Origin: Hyphomicrobiaceae bacterium
GTDB taxonomy: Bacteria > Pseudomonadota > Alphaproteobacteria > Rhizobiales > Hyphomicrobiaceae
Length of the DNA: 64,000 nt
Direction of reading: 5' to 3'
NCBI GenBank assembly: GCA_041397645.1
Contig: JAWKWE010000004.1
Coordinates: 2,294,001 to 2,358,000 of the forward strand
In this document: piece by piece, positions 40,825-49,707 of the stretch
Layout of the letters: every line of letters begins with the position of its first letter
Position numbering within the stretch: position 1 is the first letter of the stretch
Position numbers and translations under genes: made by a program
The notes under the pieces: generated by a model
The model's database searches: none
Seen by the model: only the letters and a program-made list of their open reading frames with translations
Told to the model about the DNA's origin: nothing

Positions 40825-41993
40825 GAACGGAGGGTCGGCTCGACATAACGATTGTTCGCGCGGGCCAAACTCCGCGGGTGACGATCTCGTCGAGCCGTCC
40901 GCACGGGTTGGCCCGCACGCTGATCGGCATGAAATCCGAACACGTCGTCGCGACCATTCCCCTGCTCTATTCGGTTTGCGGTATGGCGCAGGGCGCAGCA
41001 GCAGCCCAAGCCGTTTCAGCTGCCTCCGGCGTATGTGTCCCGCATTCCTTGCGAACCGCCCGACGACTTCTTATCCTGGCAGAAGCGTCGCGTGAACATC
41101 TCATCGCGTGCGCACGAGACTGGGCCCAACTTGCCCGAGATAACGGCTCGGAAGGCGATTCATTTCCAATCCTACGCACATATCAAAAACTGCAACGCGC
41201 GATTGACCGTGGCAACAATACGCTAACGATTGGCGCCGACGTTGTCCTGAACGAAGCCGATGTCTCTGCAGCCATCAGCGAGCTTGATGGACTCATTCAT
41301 ACCTCCGTGTTGGGCGAGCCGTGCGCGCAGTTTCTTGATCGAACAACCGCTTCCGCATTCGACGACTGGGCCGCCGACGACAAAACGCCCGCGCAAAAAC
41401 TTGCAACAGGCGTCTTACGCGCGCACTGGGCTCACACCGGATCGACAACCACGCGTTCGCTCCCTCGCGGGTGCGCCAGCCCGCTAGCCTCAGATTTACT
41501 CTCTCAACGCAAACAGACGTTCACCGCCATGCCCGAGTGGGAGGGTGGATGCTGCGAGACAACGGCTTTGAGCCGCCAATCCGACCAGGCTCTCATCAAA
41601 GAATTATACCGGGCCTACGGAAGCGGACTTCTTACCCGCATCGCCGCCCGCTTGATTGATCTTGCCCTGCTGCCGCAGATCATGAAGAGGACCCTGGCTA
41701 ACGAGAATTTCCAGGACGTTCCGTGGCACTTTGAATCTAACCATTTCGCCACAGAATGCGGTGTCAGCGAAGTAGAGACCGTGCGCGGCCGCCTTATCCA
41801 CGCTGTGCGAATTCAGCAGGATATCGTTCGCAATTATGCGATCCTGGCGCCGACTGAGTGGAACTTCCATCCCGCGGGCATAGCAGCGGACGCTTTGATG
41901 GCAATGGCATCCGGGGAAAACATCGCAGAACGGGCGAAGCTGTTCTTAGCCGTTCTCGATCCGTGCGTCGCGTTTGACGTGAGGGTTGCCTGA
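40821..41993 (+). CDS. hupK: Hydrogenase large-subunit-like accessory protein HupK
   Basis: 390 residues. It resembles a degenerate [NiFe] large subunit: HVVATIPLLYSVCGMAQGAAA in place of the first CxxC region, and ENIAERAKLFLAVLDPCVAFDVRVA as a remnant DPC without the second Cys. It is thought to act as a scaffold in cofactor assembly for HupL. The stop overlaps the hypA start by 1 base. Confidence 0.9.
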   Translation: MRTEGRLDITIVRAGQTPRVTISSSRPHGLARTLIGMKSEHVVATIPLLYSVCGMAQGAAAAQAVSAASGVCVPHSLRTARRLLILAEASREHLIACARDWAQLARDNGSEGDSFPILRTYQKLQRAIDRGNNTLTIGADVVLNEADVSAAISELDGLIHTSVLGEPCAQFLDRTTASAFDDWAADDKTPAQKLATGVLRAHWAHTGSTTTRSLPRGCASPLASDLLSQRKQTFTAMPEWEGGCCETTALSRQSDQALIKELYRAYGSGLLTRIAARLIDLALLPQIMKRTLANENFQDVPWHFESNHFATECGVSEVETVRGRLIHAVRIQQDIVRNYAILAPTEWNFHPAGIAADALMAMASGENIAERAKLFLAVLDPCVAFDVRVA

Positions 41994-42334
41994 TGCATGA
42001 AATGGCGATCTCAGAGAGCATTCTGAACATTCTTGAATCGGAAGCCACCCGCCAGAAATTCGCGCGCGTAAAAAAGGTGTTCCTGGAGATCGGGCCATTC
42101 TCGACCATCGAGCCTGAAGCCCTGCGATTCACGTTTGATGTCGTGACCAAGGGAACGCTCGCCGAGAATGCAGGACTTGAAATCTGTACGCCACAGGCTG
42201 TCGCCTGGTGCCTGAATTGCGAAGCGAGTTTTCCGGTGAACCATCGCTACGATCCCTGCCCAAGTTGCGGTGGACACCAAATGCAGATGTCGTCAGGCGA
42301 TGAAATGCGTATCAAAGAGCTGGAGGTGGAGTGA
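41993..42334 (+). CDS. hypA: Hydrogenase nickel incorporation protein HypA
   Basis: 113 residues. It starts MHEMAISESI with nickel-binding His2, and has a zinc site from two CxxC pairs (WCLNCEASFPVNHRYDPCPSCGG). HypA delivers nickel with HypB to the large subunit. Its stop overlaps the hypB ATG by 1 base. Confidence 0.97.
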   Translation: MHEMAISESILNILESEATRQKFARVKKVFLEIGPFSTIEPEALRFTFDVVTKGTLAENAGLEICTPQAVAWCLNCEASFPVNHRYDPCPSCGGHQMQMSSGDEMRIKELEVE

Positions 42335-43293
42335 TGTGCACCGTATGTGGATGTAGCGCCGGTGAAACGCGCATCGAAGGCAATCAGACCCCAAAAGCGG
42401 CCAATCCAGCTCATACGCACGCCGATGGCCAAAGCAGCCACCGGCACGAGCACAGCCATCACGATCATTCCCACCATCAAGATCATTCCCACGGCCACGG
42501 CCACGATCACGGCCATCACCATCATCTCGATGCCGGCGTGATCGACTATGGGCATGGCCCTGCCCGCGCACATGCACCGGGCCTTAGCCAAACCCGTATG
42601 GTGGAAATCGAGCAGAACATCCTCGCCAAGAATGACGCCTATGCTGCGGACAATCGAGCTGCGTTTGAAAAGCATGGCATTCTCGCGCTCAACCTAGTCT
42701 CGAGCCCTGGGTCAGGTAAGACAACTCTCTTATGTAAACTAATAGAATTACTCCTGCCGCAGATGCCCGTTGCTGTGATCGAAGGAGACCAGCAGACCTC
42801 CAACGACGCCGATCGCATCCGACGCACCGGTGCGCCTGCCATTCAGATCAACACCGGCAAGGGCTGTCACCTCGATGCGCACATGACTGGGCATGCTTTT
42901 GAACATCTGGCGCCTTGCGATGGCTCAGTTCTCTTCATCGAAAACGTCGGCAACCTGGTCTGTCCGGCCGCATTCGATCTTGGCGAAGCCCACAAGGTCG
43001 TCATTCTTTCCGTGACGGAGGGCGAGGACAAGCCACTCAAATATCCAGACATGTTTCATGCCGCAGATCTTATGATCCTGTCCAAGGCGGACCTTCTTCC
43101 GCACGTCGACTTTGATGTGGCGGCAACAATCGCCAACGCACGAAAGGTCAATCCCGCAATCAAAATCGTGCAGCTATCCGCCAAGACTGGCGAAGGCCTC
43201 GATACATTCGTTCAATGGATCAGAGCGGCGCGTGTGATGGCAATGACCGGCCACCCAGCGCTCGCCATGGCCGTTTCAGCACAAGGAGCTTGA
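42334..43293 (+). CDS. hypB: GTPase HypB with His-rich nickel store
   Basis: 319 residues from ATG at 42334. The N-terminus has the CTVCGCS motif (high-affinity nickel site) and a His-rich stretch at about residues 27-70 (HDHSHHQDHSHGHGHDHGHH). The GTPase core follows: P-loop SSPGSGKTTLL, then VIEGDQQT, and IENVGNLVCP, VTEGEDKPLKYP and ILSKADLLP. It supplies energy for nickel insertion and may store nickel. It is followed by hypC after 3 bases. Confidence 0.97.
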   Translation: MCTVCGCSAGETRIEGNQTPKAANPAHTHADGQSSHRHEHSHHDHSHHQDHSHGHGHDHGHHHHLDAGVIDYGHGPARAHAPGLSQTRMVEIEQNILAKNDAYAADNRAAFEKHGILALNLVSSPGSGKTTLLCKLIELLLPQMPVAVIEGDQQTSNDADRIRRTGAPAIQINTGKGCHLDAHMTGHAFEHLAPCDGSVLFIENVGNLVCPAAFDLGEAHKVVILSVTEGEDKPLKYPDMFHAADLMILSKADLLPHVDFDVAATIANARKVNPAIKIVQLSAKTGEGLDTFVQWIRAARVMAMTGHPALAMAVSAQGA

Positions 43294-43296
43294 GCT

Positions 43297-43539
43297 ATGT
43301 GTCTCGCGCTGCCTGCTGAAGTGGTGTCGATCAACGACGAACAATCCACCGCGATTGTAGCTCTTGGCCCCGTAAAAAAGGAAATATCGATCGCGCTTCT
43401 TGAAGACGTGGCGCCAGGCGATTTCGTCCTCGTGCACGTCGGCTTTGCTCTCCACAAGGTATCGCCCGACGAAGCTGCACGCACGCTCGCATTGATCAAA
43501 CAAGCAGGCGAGGACCCGATAGAGGAGTTCGCCCCATGA
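43297..43539 (+). CDS. hypC: Hydrogenase assembly chaperone HypC
   Basis: 80 residues: MCLALPAEVVSINDEQS with the essential Cys2, then KKEISIALLEDVAPGDFVLVHVGFALHKV. It carries the Fe(CN)2CO unit with HypD to the large subunit. Its stop overlaps the hypD start by 4 bases. Confidence 0.96.
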   Translation: MCLALPAEVVSINDEQSTAIVALGPVKKEISIALLEDVAPGDFVLVHVGFALHKVSPDEAARTLALIKQAGEDPIEEFAP

Positions 43540-44696
43540 AATACGTGGACGAATATCGCGATGCAGATCTCGCCCGCAAGCTCGCTGCTACAATCGCGCG
43601 AGAGGCTGATACCTCGCGCACTTACAACATCATGGAATTCTGCGGCGGGCATACGCACGCAATTTTCCGCTATGGCGTGCAGGACTTGATGCCACCCAAC
43701 GTCAAGTTCGTGCATGGCCCGGGTTGTCCAGTCTGTGTACTTCCAATTGGGCGCATCGATAGCGCGATAGAACTGGCCGAAAGACATGGTGCCATTGTCT
43801 GCTCCTATGGCGACGTGATGCGCGTTCCGGCCTCTGGACGGCGCAGCCTCATCAAGGCAAAGGCCGATGGCGCCGACATTCGCATGGTCTATTCCATTCG
43901 CGATGCATTGCGCATCGCTCGCGAGACGCCAGGCCGCCAAGTAGTTTTCTTTGCGATTGGCTTCGAAACAACCACTCCTCCCACGGCAGTTGCAATCAAG
44001 GAGGCGCAGGCCCAGGGCATCACGAACTTCTCGGTTTTTTCCAACCACGTTCTAACTCCGGCTGCCGTCGCACACATCCTTTCAAGCCCCGAAGTCGCTG
44101 ACCATCGAACCGTTGCGATTGACGGCTTCCTTGGACCATCGCATGTGTCCTCTATTATCGGAAGCAAACCCTACGAAGCCGCAGCCGAACACTTCAAGCG
44201 GCCGGTTGTCATCGCCGGCTTTGAGCCCCTCGACGTCATGCAGGCGACTCTAATGGCTATCCGCCAACTGAACGAAGGGCGGCACGAGGTCGAAAACGAA
44301 TATGTCCGCGTCGTGACTCGCGAAGGAAATGCCAAGGCGCAGGCCATCGTTGCCGAGGTCTTGGAACTTCGCGATACGTTCGAGTGGCGCGGCCTCGGCG
44401 AAGTGCCGCGGAGCGCACTTCGCATCCGCGATGAATTCTCCGACTTCGACGCCGAGGCTCGCTTCGACATCACCGCGCGCAAAGTCAAGGATGCAAAGAG
44501 TTGCGAATGTCCGGCGATTCTTCGAGGTGCCAAGAGGCCGACCGACTGCAAACTGTTTGGCACCGCATGTACGCCTGAGAATCCGATCGGATCATGCATG
44601 GTGTCTTCCGAAGGGGCCTGTGCAGCCTACTACACCTATGGACGCTTCCGGACTTCCGGTGGGAAACCCGGACCTGAGCAGGAGGCGGCCGAATGA
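43536..44696 (+). CDS. hypD: Fe(CN)2CO assembly protein HypD
   Basis: 386 residues. Conserved parts include NIMEFCGGHTHAIFRYG, VHGPGCPVCVLPIGRID (redox Cys pair), FFAIGFETTTPPTA and the C-terminal 4Fe-4S ligands in SCECPAILRGAKRPTDCKLFGTACTPENPIGSCMVSSEGACAAYY. It joins CO and cyanide to iron before transfer by HypC. It overlaps hypE by 4 bases. Confidence 0.97.
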   Translation: MKYVDEYRDADLARKLAATIAREADTSRTYNIMEFCGGHTHAIFRYGVQDLMPPNVKFVHGPGCPVCVLPIGRIDSAIELAERHGAIVCSYGDVMRVPASGRRSLIKAKADGADIRMVYSIRDALRIARETPGRQVVFFAIGFETTTPPTAVAIKEAQAQGITNFSVFSNHVLTPAAVAHILSSPEVADHRTVAIDGFLGPSHVSSIIGSKPYEAAAEHFKRPVVIAGFEPLDVMQATLMAIRQLNEGRHEVENEYVRVVTREGNAKAQAIVAEVLELRDTFEWRGLGEVPRSALRIRDEFSDFDAEARFDITARKVKDAKSCECPAILRGAKRPTDCKLFGTACTPENPIGSCMVSSEGACAAYYTYGRFRTSGGKPGPEQEAAE

Positions 44697-45739
44697 CAAT
44701 GCTTGGTCGATTTACAGGCCGCCTCGACATTGCCGGAGGCAGCATTGATATGACGCACGGCAGTGGCGGCCGGGCGACAGCACAGCTGGTCGGCGAACTC
44801 TTCGCGCGTCACTTCTCCAACGAACTGCTGGCACAGGGTAATGACGGTGCCGCTTTCGATGTTGCGGCGGGGCGAATGGTTATGAGCACCGACGGACATG
44901 TGGTGTCACCACTCTTCTTTCCCGGAGGCGATATCGGTTCCCTTGCAGTTCACGGCACAATCAACGATGTGGCCGTGATGGGGGCCCGCCCGTTGTATCT
45001 CTCGGCCGCCTTCATCATCGAAGAAGGCTATCCGTTGCGCGACCTCGAACGCATCGTCGAAAGCATGGCCGAAGCCTCTCGCGCCGCTCGCGTTCCGATC
45101 GTGACGGGCGACACCAAAGTCGTGGAGAAGGGAAAAGCCGACGGCGTGTTCATAACCACCACCGGAATAGGCCTTGTGCCTAGCGGCATCGAGGTGTCAG
45201 GCGACAAAGCGAAGCCCGGCGACAAGATTATCCTGTCGGGATCGATCGGAGATCACGGCATCGCTATTCTTTCCAAACGCGCCAATCTCGAATTCGAAAC
45301 GGAGATCGCATCCGACACGGCAGCTCTTCACGAGCTCGTTTCGGATATGCTCGCCGCCGTTCCATCTCTACGCTGCTTGCGAGATCCAACACGCGGCGGC
45401 CTCGGCACAACACTCAACGAGATTGCGCACCAATCACGGGTCGGAATGCGGCTTATCGAGCGCGCCATTCCGATCAAGCCCGAGGTTCGCGCCGCATGTG
45501 AGCTTCTTGGACTTGATCCCCTTTACATCGCAAATGAAGGAAAGCTCGTATCCGTGTGCCCCGCCGACTGCGCGGAAGCCTTGCTGGCGGCCATGAAGCA
45601 GAACCTGCTTGGCCGCGACGCCGCCATCATCGGAGAGGTGGTCAGCGACAGCAACGGCTTTGTCCAAATGGAGACCGAGTTTGGCGGCAACCGAATTGTG
45701 GATTGGCTGGTCGGTGAACAACTGCCGCGAATCTGCTGA
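44693..45739 (+). CDS. hypE: Carbamoyl dehydratase HypE
   Basis: 348 residues of the PurM/AIR-synthetase fold: DMTHGSGGRATAQLV, STDGHVVSPLFFPGGDIGSLAVHGTINDVAVMGARP, VTGDTKVVEKGKADGVFI and GSIGDHGIAI. It ends PRIC, the C-terminal Cys that receives the carbamoyl group from HypF and is dehydrated to a thiocyanate, the source of cyanide ligands. Last of the hypABCDE run. Confidence 0.97.
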   Translation: MTMLGRFTGRLDIAGGSIDMTHGSGGRATAQLVGELFARHFSNELLAQGNDGAAFDVAAGRMVMSTDGHVVSPLFFPGGDIGSLAVHGTINDVAVMGARPLYLSAAFIIEEGYPLRDLERIVESMAEASRAARVPIVTGDTKVVEKGKADGVFITTTGIGLVPSGIEVSGDKAKPGDKIILSGSIGDHGIAILSKRANLEFETEIASDTAALHELVSDMLAAVPSLRCLRDPTRGGLGTTLNEIAHQSRVGMRLIERAIPIKPEVRAACELLGLDPLYIANEGKLVSVCPADCAEALLAAMKQNLLGRDAAIIGEVVSDSNGFVQMETEFGGNRIVDWLVGEQLPRIC

Positions 45740-45796
45740 CTGAAGAAGATCCGGTAAAGTGCATCTGGCAACAAAGATGATTTGCGGAGATCGCCT

Positions 45797-47290
45797 ATGA
45801 CAGGATTGCCCACAGTCCTGATCGTCGATGACGAGCAGCGGAGCCTGGAGGCCCTGGAGCGCATCCTTGAAGATTGCTTCGACGTCAAGACGGCAACAAA
45901 CGCCGAGGAAGCCGAGACAATACTCGAGAACGAGTGGGTTCAGGTCATCCTTTGCGACCAGAGAATGCCGCACGTCTCGGGTGTCGAGTTCCTCAAGATC
46001 GTGCGCGACCGCTGGCCCGACATCGTTCGAATGATCATTTCTGGGTACACCGACTCGGAAGACATCATCCGTTCCATCAACGAAGCCGGGATCTACCAAT
46101 ACGTCACAAAACCTTGGCAGCCCGAAAACCTTATTCTGACTCTCAAAAACGCTACAAAATTGTTTGAGTTGCAACGACAGAACGAACTACTTGCTGTCGA
46201 ACTCAAGATGTCGACGGAACGAGCGGAAAGCGTTTTGGATGAGCGCCGTCACGGCCTCAAGTCTCGCTTCCAACGCGACGACGGCATCGTGCGCTGTCCC
46301 GATAGTCCGATGAACGAGGTCTGCGACCGCGTCAGCCGTATCGCACCCTATGATATTTCAGTGCTTGTCACCGGCGAGTCCGGAACGGGTAAGGAACTGA
46401 TCGCGCGGTCCCTGCATTACAACAGCCTGCGTTGGAATAAGCCGTTTGTTGTCGAAAACTGTGCTGCCATGCCGAGCGAGCTCTTAGAAAGCGAATTGTT
46501 CGGCCACAAGCGCGGCGCCTTTACCGGAGCCGTCGGCGATCATATCGGCTTATTTCAGAGAGCCGATGGCGGGACCGTATTCCTTGACGAAATCGGCGAG
46601 GTATCCCCGGCATTCCAGGTGAAACTTCTGCGCGTCCTTCAGGAGGGCGAAATGCGCCCCGTCGGCAGCCGTCAAACCCACAAAGTAGATATTCGTGTTA
46701 TTGCGGCAACCAACAAAGATCTCGAAGCGGAGGTTCGCTCCGGACGTTTTCGCGAAGATCTCTACTATCGCTTGTCGGCCGTTACCGTGCACGTCCCTGC
46801 GCTGCGAGACAGACGCCGCGACATTCCCATTCTTGCCCGCGTCCTTCTCGAACGAGCGCAAAAGCAGCTCGGCAAAATGGTGCATGGTCTTTCGAATGAA
46901 GCTATTTCCTGCATGATGGCCTACCATTGGCCGGGAAACGTCCGCGAATTGCAAAACGAGATCCAGCAACTTCTTGTCATGGCGCCGGACAAGGTAGAAA
47001 TAGGCGCTGATTTACTATCCTCACGCATTCTGCGCGCGGCCCCTCAGGATGAAGACGATGATGATGATGTCGATCTCTTTGGGTCGCTGGATGGCACTTT
47101 GCGCGAGCGCGTCGAAAACGTCGAAGCGCGCCTGATCCGCGAGACACTTATCCGCCATCGTTGGAACAAGAGCCGGGCGGCTAAGGAACTGGGCTTGTCG
47201 CGGGTCGGACTTAGGAGCAAACTCGAACGCTACGGGCTTGAGAAGGTGGAAGGTTTGGATGCCGAAGGGCGCAGAAGGCCGGCTGGCTGA
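45797..47290 (+). CDS. hoxA: NtrC-family regulator of hydrogenase genes (HoxA/HupR)
   Basis: 497 residues from ATG at 45797. The receiver has phospho-acceptor Asp in VILCDQRMPHVSG and FVTKPWQ-like end (YVTKPWQPENL). The AAA+ domain has GESGTGKE, the sigma-54 loop GAFTGAVGDHIG and GGTVFLDEIGEV, with Arg fingers beyond. A Fis-type HTH (RHRWNKSRAAKELGLSRVGLRSKLERYG) closes it. The family activates hup promoters with sigma-54, often when not phosphorylated. Target promoters are seen at 33168 and 37694. It overlaps hupT by 32 bases. Confidence 0.95.
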   Translation: MTGLPTVLIVDDEQRSLEALERILEDCFDVKTATNAEEAETILENEWVQVILCDQRMPHVSGVEFLKIVRDRWPDIVRMIISGYTDSEDIIRSINEAGIYQYVTKPWQPENLILTLKNATKLFELQRQNELLAVELKMSTERAESVLDERRHGLKSRFQRDDGIVRCPDSPMNEVCDRVSRIAPYDISVLVTGESGTGKELIARSLHYNSLRWNKPFVVENCAAMPSELLESELFGHKRGAFTGAVGDHIGLFQRADGGTVFLDEIGEVSPAFQVKLLRVLQEGEMRPVGSRQTHKVDIRVIAATNKDLEAEVRSGRFREDLYYRLSAVTVHVPALRDRRRDIPILARVLLERAQKQLGKMVHGLSNEAISCMMAYHWPGNVRELQNEIQQLLVMAPDKVEIGADLLSSRILRAAPQDEDDDDDVDLFGSLDGTLRERVENVEARLIRETLIRHRWNKSRAAKELGLSRVGLRSKLERYGLEKVEGLDAEGRRRPAG

Positions 47291-48689
47291 GGCGGCCTTG
47301 ACAGTGCTGAAAGCGGCCAGCAATCAGGGCAACACACATCCGTTGCTTGCGGATGCTGGCGTGGCGGCCGCGCTCGAATTTTCACCGCAAGGTGAGGAGG
47401 CGTGGATCGAGGTCATCCAGAAGATGGATGCTGTTTACGCCGATCTCGTCGATCATCAAGTCGAACTGGAACATAAGAACGTCGCACTCGAGGAAGCGCA
47501 GCAATTCATCGATGGCGTCCTTTCCGCCATGACCGACGTTCTTATCGTCTGTGATCGTAACGGCGATATTGAACGTGGCAATGCGGCGTTGGAGCGGCTG
47601 ACGGGACGCTTAGGAGGAGACATCGTTGGCGCTCCGTTGATGAGCCTGTTTGCGCACGCACCACCCTCCGCCGAAGATTTCCTAGACAAACTTCTGCGCG
47701 GAGACAGCGTTGCCGATCACGAAGTGGCGTTGCGGGGGCCCGAAGGCCGCCCGGTTCCGCTTTCCGTCAATTGCTCGGAACGGCTGGACCATAAGGGCAT
47801 ACCGGTTGGATTTGTGCTCATCGGAAGGCCTGTAGGCGAATTGCGCCGCGCCTATGAGAGCCTGAACATCGCACATCGCGAACTTCGCCAGGCTCAGCAA
47901 CAGCTCGTCGTGTCGGAGAAGATGGCGGCGCTTGGTCGCCTTGTTGCTGGCGTAGCGCACGAGCTTAACAACCCGATCAGTTTCGTGTTTGGCAACATGC
48001 ACGCGCTCAAGCGCTATGGAGAACGTCTGACAACCTACCTTCAGGCGATCGATAGGGGCGACCGACCCGAAGCGTTGCAGGAGCTGCGCAAGCGCCTGAA
48101 GATTGATCGCGTTCTGGCCGATATTGAGCCGCTCGTCGAAGGCACATTGGAGGGCGCTGAACGCGTTAGCGATATTGTGCAGGATCTGCGCCGCTTTTCG
48201 AGCACGCAATCGGAACCAGCCGAAAACTTCGACATCACAAAGATTGTTCGCACGGCTGTCAGCTGGGTGATGAAGGCGGCCCGCAACAAACCTGACGTCG
48301 TGTTCGATATGCCTGAGGTCTTTGAGCTGTCGGGCCGCAAGGGTCCCGTACATCAGATCATCGTCAACCTCGTGCAGAACGCCGCTGATGTAACAGCCAG
48401 TATAGCCGACCCACGTCTCGACATTTCGCTGACCACCTCACCGACAGGCGTCACCATTCAGGTGCACGACAACGGCCCCGGTATCCCCGCGGACGCAATG
48501 CCGCGCATTTTCGATCCCTTCTTCACTACCAAGCCTATCGGAGAGGGTACAGGCCTTGGACTCTACGTTAGCTATGGTCTCGCGGAAGAATTGGGAGGAA
48601 AGCTGGAGGCGCGCAATCACCCGGCGGGCGGCGCGCTGTTCAGCTTGAAGCTTCCGCGTGTTCTGAAGGAAAAATCCGATGGCGGCTAA
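47259..48689 (+). CDS. hupT: Hydrogen-responsive histidine kinase HupT/HoxJ
   Basis: 476 residues from ATG at 47259. A short alpha-helical part and PAS domain (about 85-190, VLSAMTDVLIVCDRNGDIERGNAALERLTGR) lead to the phospho-acceptor His in LGRLVAGVAHELNNPISFVFGNMHALKRYG and an ATPase with NLVQNAADV, VHDNGPGIP and GEGTGLGLYVSYGL. No membrane helix is present, as expected for the soluble kinase that pairs with HupUV. It signals through HoxA in the absence of hydrogen. Confidence 0.93.
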   Translation: MPKGAEGRLAEAALTVLKAASNQGNTHPLLADAGVAAALEFSPQGEEAWIEVIQKMDAVYADLVDHQVELEHKNVALEEAQQFIDGVLSAMTDVLIVCDRNGDIERGNAALERLTGRLGGDIVGAPLMSLFAHAPPSAEDFLDKLLRGDSVADHEVALRGPEGRPVPLSVNCSERLDHKGIPVGFVLIGRPVGELRRAYESLNIAHRELRQAQQQLVVSEKMAALGRLVAGVAHELNNPISFVFGNMHALKRYGERLTTYLQAIDRGDRPEALQELRKRLKIDRVLADIEPLVEGTLEGAERVSDIVQDLRRFSSTQSEPAENFDITKIVRTAVSWVMKAARNKPDVVFDMPEVFELSGRKGPVHQIIVNLVQNAADVTASIADPRLDISLTTSPTGVTIQVHDNGPGIPADAMPRIFDPFFTTKPIGEGTGLGLYVSYGLAEELGGKLEARNHPAGGALFSLKLPRVLKEKSDGG

Positions 48690-49707
48690 TGGAGAACGCG
48701 GCGCGCGCAAAGCCTTGCTCTGGCTGCAGTCGGGTGGCTGCGGCGGCTGTACGCTATCTCTGATCTGCGCTGAAAATCCCGACTTTTTGACCGCGCTCGA
48801 CATCGCCGGAATCCAGATCCTCTGGCATCCATCCTTGAGCGAGCCGACGGGCGCGGAATTGGACGACATCCTTTCTTCAATCCTCGCTGGAACGACGCCT
48901 CTCGACCTCCTTTGTCTTGAGGGCTCCGTCATCCAAGGCCCCAACGGCACCGGACGTTTCCATATGCGTGCAGGCGGCGCGGGCCCGATGAAAGATTTGA
49001 TCGCAGAGCTTGCCAGCCTTGCCGACACTGTCCTCGCGATAGGATCGTGCGCTGCCTTTGGCGGCATTACAGCGACCGGGAAAAACGAAGTCGAAGCCAC
49101 CGGCCTAAGCTGGGATGGTGCGGAGTTCGGTGGTCTTCTTGGCGGTGATTTCCGCACCAAATCAGGACTTCCGGTGATCAATATCTCCGGCTGCCCGGTT
49201 CATCCAGACTGGGTCGTAGAGACGCTTCTGCAATTGGGGAGGGGAACCTTCTCAGCAGCCGACCTTGATCCGTTCAACAGACCGCGCTTCTACACGAACC
49301 ATCTCGTCCATCACGGATGCCCGCGCAATGAGTACTACGAGTACAAGGCTAGTGCTGAGCAGCTTTCCAACCTTGGGTGCCTTATGGAGCATCTCGGATG
49401 CATGGCCACGCAAGTCCACGCGGACTGCAACATTAGGCTTTGGAACGGCCAAGGGTCGTGCACGCGCGGTGGCTACCCTTGCATCTCATGCACGGAGCCG
49501 GAGTTCGAACGCCCATCGCACCCTTTCCTGGAAACACCGAAACTTGCTGGCATTCCGACAGGCCTGCCGACCGATATGCCGAAGGCTTGGTTCGTGGCGC
49601 TTGCCGCCCTCTCTAAAGCCGCCACTCCTCATCGCGTAAAGAGCAACGCCGTTGCCGACACCATCGTGACGCCACCGGCTGGTGGCAAAGGGAAGAAGGT
49701 CAAATGA
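48679..49707 (+). CDS. hupU: Regulatory (sensor) hydrogenase small subunit
   Basis: 342 residues. No Tat signal: it starts MAANGERGARKALLWLQSGGCGGCTLSLICAENP and stays in the cytoplasm. Cys ligands follow in VLAIGSCAAFGG, INISGCPVHPDWVVETLL, HGCPRNEYYEYKASAEQLSNLGCLMEHLGCMAT and GSCTRGGYPCISCTEPEF. Together with HupV it forms the hydrogen sensor that controls HupT. Its start lies in the last codons of hupT and its stop overlaps hupV by 4 bases. Confidence 0.95.
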   Translation: MAANGERGARKALLWLQSGGCGGCTLSLICAENPDFLTALDIAGIQILWHPSLSEPTGAELDDILSSILAGTTPLDLLCLEGSVIQGPNGTGRFHMRAGGAGPMKDLIAELASLADTVLAIGSCAAFGGITATGKNEVEATGLSWDGAEFGGLLGGDFRTKSGLPVINISGCPVHPDWVVETLLQLGRGTFSAADLDPFNRPRFYTNHLVHHGCPRNEYYEYKASAEQLSNLGCLMEHLGCMATQVHADCNIRLWNGQGSCTRGGYPCISCTEPEFERPSHPFLETPKLAGIPTGLPTDMPKAWFVALAALSKAATPHRVKSNAVADTIVTPPAGGKGKKVK